Of a DNA stretch of 64,000 nucleotides, positions 62,486 to 64,000 are shown one piece after another (positions within the stretch are counted from its first letter, which is position 1; each line of letters opens with the position of its first letter). The notes beneath the pieces were generated by a model. It did not search any database, had not been told where the DNA came from, and saw nothing but the letters and a program-made list of their open reading frames with translations. A program made the position numbers and the translations under genes. The DNA lies in assembly GCF_004803895.1 (NCBI RefSeq), contig NZ_CP021978.1:930001-994000 (forward strand), given 5' to 3'. The stretch comes from Streptomyces hawaiiensis (GTDB lineage Bacteria; Actinomycetota; Actinomycetes; Streptomycetales; Streptomycetaceae).

Positions 62486-62847
62486 TGCTTGTGGTTCTCC
62501 TTCGGGCCAGGATCAAAAGCCTGGCTTCAGGGACTCCACGAAACCGGGGTCAGCTCACGACACCGTCGGCAGGCGATCAACCAGCCGCTGCGCCCAGCCT
62601 TCACTTCGGTCGCGCCGGTCAACAATGAGCTCGATGACAGTTCAGCAGACAGTGCTGCGGACCCTTCGCCAGTCTGTTGGCGCATTCTTCTGGTTCCCCT
62701 TCGCGATCACGGTGTATCCGGATCACGGCGGGTTGACGGGCGGAGATTGTCGGACGTTCGGGATGGCATCTGACCGCGAGAGATGGGCCGATTCCCGGCG
62801 ATGACTTGATGGAGCCCATCGAGTCGGCGGAACTGACTTGATCACTG

Positions 62848-63303
62848 TCACCGAGATCTGGTGATCAGTATGTTCGTCTTGCCGAAGGCTCGAACGTAGG
62901 ACTGATCAAGAGTACGGACGCCGGCAAGACCTGGACGTCGCTGTCGCTCTCCGGAGAGTCCGACTTCCACGCCCTCGAATACGCCCACGACACCGTCTGC
63001 GGATACGACTCCACCAGCGGCCTGCTCCGCACCAGCCAGGACGGCACGACTTGGAAGGACGGGGCGAAGCTCCAGGCACTCGACATCGCGGTCAGCCCCG
63101 AGGACCCCGACCTCCTCCTGGCTACCACCAGCGAGGGAATCGCCAGCAGCACCGACGGCGGCAAGTCCTTCGCCGGGGGCGAGCAGCCGGTGATGGCGTT
63201 CCTCTCCTGGCCGGCGAAGGACGCGCTGTACGGCATCGACACTGATGGCGCATTGCACCGCAGCACGGACGGCTGGACCACATGGAAGCAGCGTCCGGCG
63301 TAG
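62848..63303 (+). pseudogene. C-terminal part of a BNR-repeat (sialidase-like / F510-type) secreted protein
   Basis: The frame reads GLIKSTDAGKTWTSLSLSG, LLRTSQDGTTWKDGAKLQAL, GIASSTDGGKSFAGG and LHRSTDGWTTWKQRPA then TAG. The Ser/Thr-x-Asp-x-Gly-x-x-Trp repeats are bacterial neuraminidase repeats of beta-propeller proteins. No start is present; the N-terminal blades are missing behind the IS3 element. Confidence 0.75.
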
Positions 63304-63324
63304 GGCCGCGCTACCCGGCCTGGG

Positions 63325-63783
63325 GTGGGCGCGATCGGGGCCAGCCCGTCGAGATGGCCGTTCGCACCGCCTGTCACAGCGCCGACTCGAGAAGCGGACC
63401 AAGGCGGAACAGCCCCTTTCTGGCTGCCCGATGCCAACGCCACCCAGCCGGACCGGCTGTTCCTGGTCGCGGACCGGGCCCTGTCCGTGGCGAACGACTT
63501 CGCCGACTTCGGCACGGAGGTCAGGGCACTGAAGAAGCGGCTGACGGCCAGCGCAGTCCGGGTGCAGACGACGTTCCCGCCCTACAGCAAGGACTTCCGG
63601 CGCCGCCTGGGCATCGAGTCCGAGCAGGCTCTGGAGCTCTTCCACCAGACCGTGTCGATGAAGGCCGTCGGCAGCCTGGACGACTTCGTCCGCAGCCACA
63701 TGCTCGAACCCTTCGACGCGATTTCGATGACGCATCATGTGGAGTGCGTGGCGATTCTGGAGCCTGCTTCAAAGGGGCTCTGA
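63325..63783 (+). pseudogene. Internal fragment resembling Wadjet JetC (MukB/SMC-like ATPase)
   Basis: From about 63420 the frame reads DRLFLVADRALSVANDFADF, VRALKKRLTASAVRVQTTFP and then GIESEQALELFHQTVSMKAV, GSLDDFVRSHMLEP. This order, with ALxLFxQTVxMKxxGxLxxFVRxHMLE, is typical of the segment between the two ATPase halves of JetC-type SMC proteins. Sequence before about 63400 and after LEPFDA is unrelated, so only about 100 residues remain of a protein that should exceed 1,000. Confidence 0.6.
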
Positions 63784-64000
63784 CCTGCAGTTTTATCGGG
63801 TTTCCAAAGCGCGGCCGGTGGTGCTTGACCTGTTTCCCAGAGTGAATGACGTGAAGCCGGTTCATGGGGTGCGGATACCGTTGACCTGCCGTTCCGCGTT
63901 CCTTTGCGGGGGATGACGGGGGGCTTTGCGGATCTTGATCCGGATGGCGGCAGGTGATCGTGACGCTGAGGTGACGCTCGTTCTGATGAGTTGTCAGGCG

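Larger units (their letters stand above)
61262..62552. mobile_element. Apparently intact IS3-family element, 1,291 bp
   Basis: Inverted repeats 61262-61283 (TGTCCCGAGTTTCGTGGAGT...) and 62531-62552 (reverse complement TGACCCCGGTTTCGTGGAGT...) enclose an orfA/orfB pair read from the right end on the minus strand. No clear target duplication flanks it. Its right end matches the solo repeat at 16970, so a close relative was once active near 16 kb. Confidence 0.88.

Noticed and set aside
1..64000. CRISPR arrays, tRNA or rRNA genes
   Set aside because: No regularly spaced direct repeats, no cloverleaf ending and no rRNA-like conserved stretch were found on reading the window.

Overview
High-GC DNA from an actinomycete, almost certainly Streptomyces. 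The signs are GTG starts, short GGAGG-type ribosome sites, 4-bp stop/start overlaps (ATGA, GTGA), Tat and lipoprotein signals, sugar ABC importers with no ATPase of their own, DUF317- and DUF3040-type proteins and SpoIIE-type phosphatases. No rRNA, tRNA or CRISPR array was seen. IS scars and broken genes are dense, as is common in a chromosome arm or other accessory region.

Layout. 0.5-7.7 kb: a secreted lipase-like esterase with a ricin-type domain; then an ion-transport operon (54-aa ORF, SLC13/ArsB-type carrier, DUF3040 protein, K+/H+ antiporter) opposite a NarL-type two-component pair, with a perfect 19-bp inverted repeat between them. 7.8-10.3 kb: a graveyard of mobile DNA (IS5-GntR chimera, truncated DUF317-like gene, Tn554-like recombinase remnants). 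10.75-16.0 kb: a LacI-controlled sugar/inositol-like catabolic operon with two visible operators, cut short by IS debris. 16.0-17.9 kb: IS3, IS-passenger and IS1182 scars around a small membrane protein. 18.0-22.1 kb: TetR/SDR pair with two palindromic operators, and an XRE/aldehyde dehydrogenase pair. 22.1-24.2 kb: a frameshifted GH95 fucosidase.

24.4-32.7 kb is a complete polyol or sugar uptake and oxidation locus (kinase, binding protein, two permeases, two zinc dehydrogenases, DeoR regulator, HAD protein). 33-34.8 kb: EamA exporter with a LysR regulator. 35.1-35.8 kb: dead PLP decarboxylase. 36.1-40.6 kb: a PAS/GAF/SpoIIE phosphatase split by a 1.67-kb IS that made an 8-bp target duplication and carries a coiled-coil/winged-helix passenger gene. 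41.1-41.7 kb: a tiny ACT-domain gene behind an attenuator-like leader.

42.1-51.2 kb (minus strand) is the most distinctive locus: a polyamine-type ABC importer, an amine/N-methyl-amino-acid oxidase, a stand-alone pyruvate-dehydrogenase-E1-like enzyme and a methionine-gamma-lyase-like enzyme, with a divergent AsnC/Lrp regulator. It reads as uptake and breakdown of an amino-acid-like compound. 53.3-54.9 kb: azlCD with a second AsnC regulator. 55-57 kb: decayed genes and an IS3 scrap. 57-61 kb: VOC/WYL pair, a membrane glutaredoxin and a lone DegT/StrS aminotransferase behind an IclR-like palindrome. 61.3-62.55 kb: an apparently intact IS3 element. The right end holds a sialidase-like repeat fragment and a remnant resembling the Wadjet ATPase JetC.
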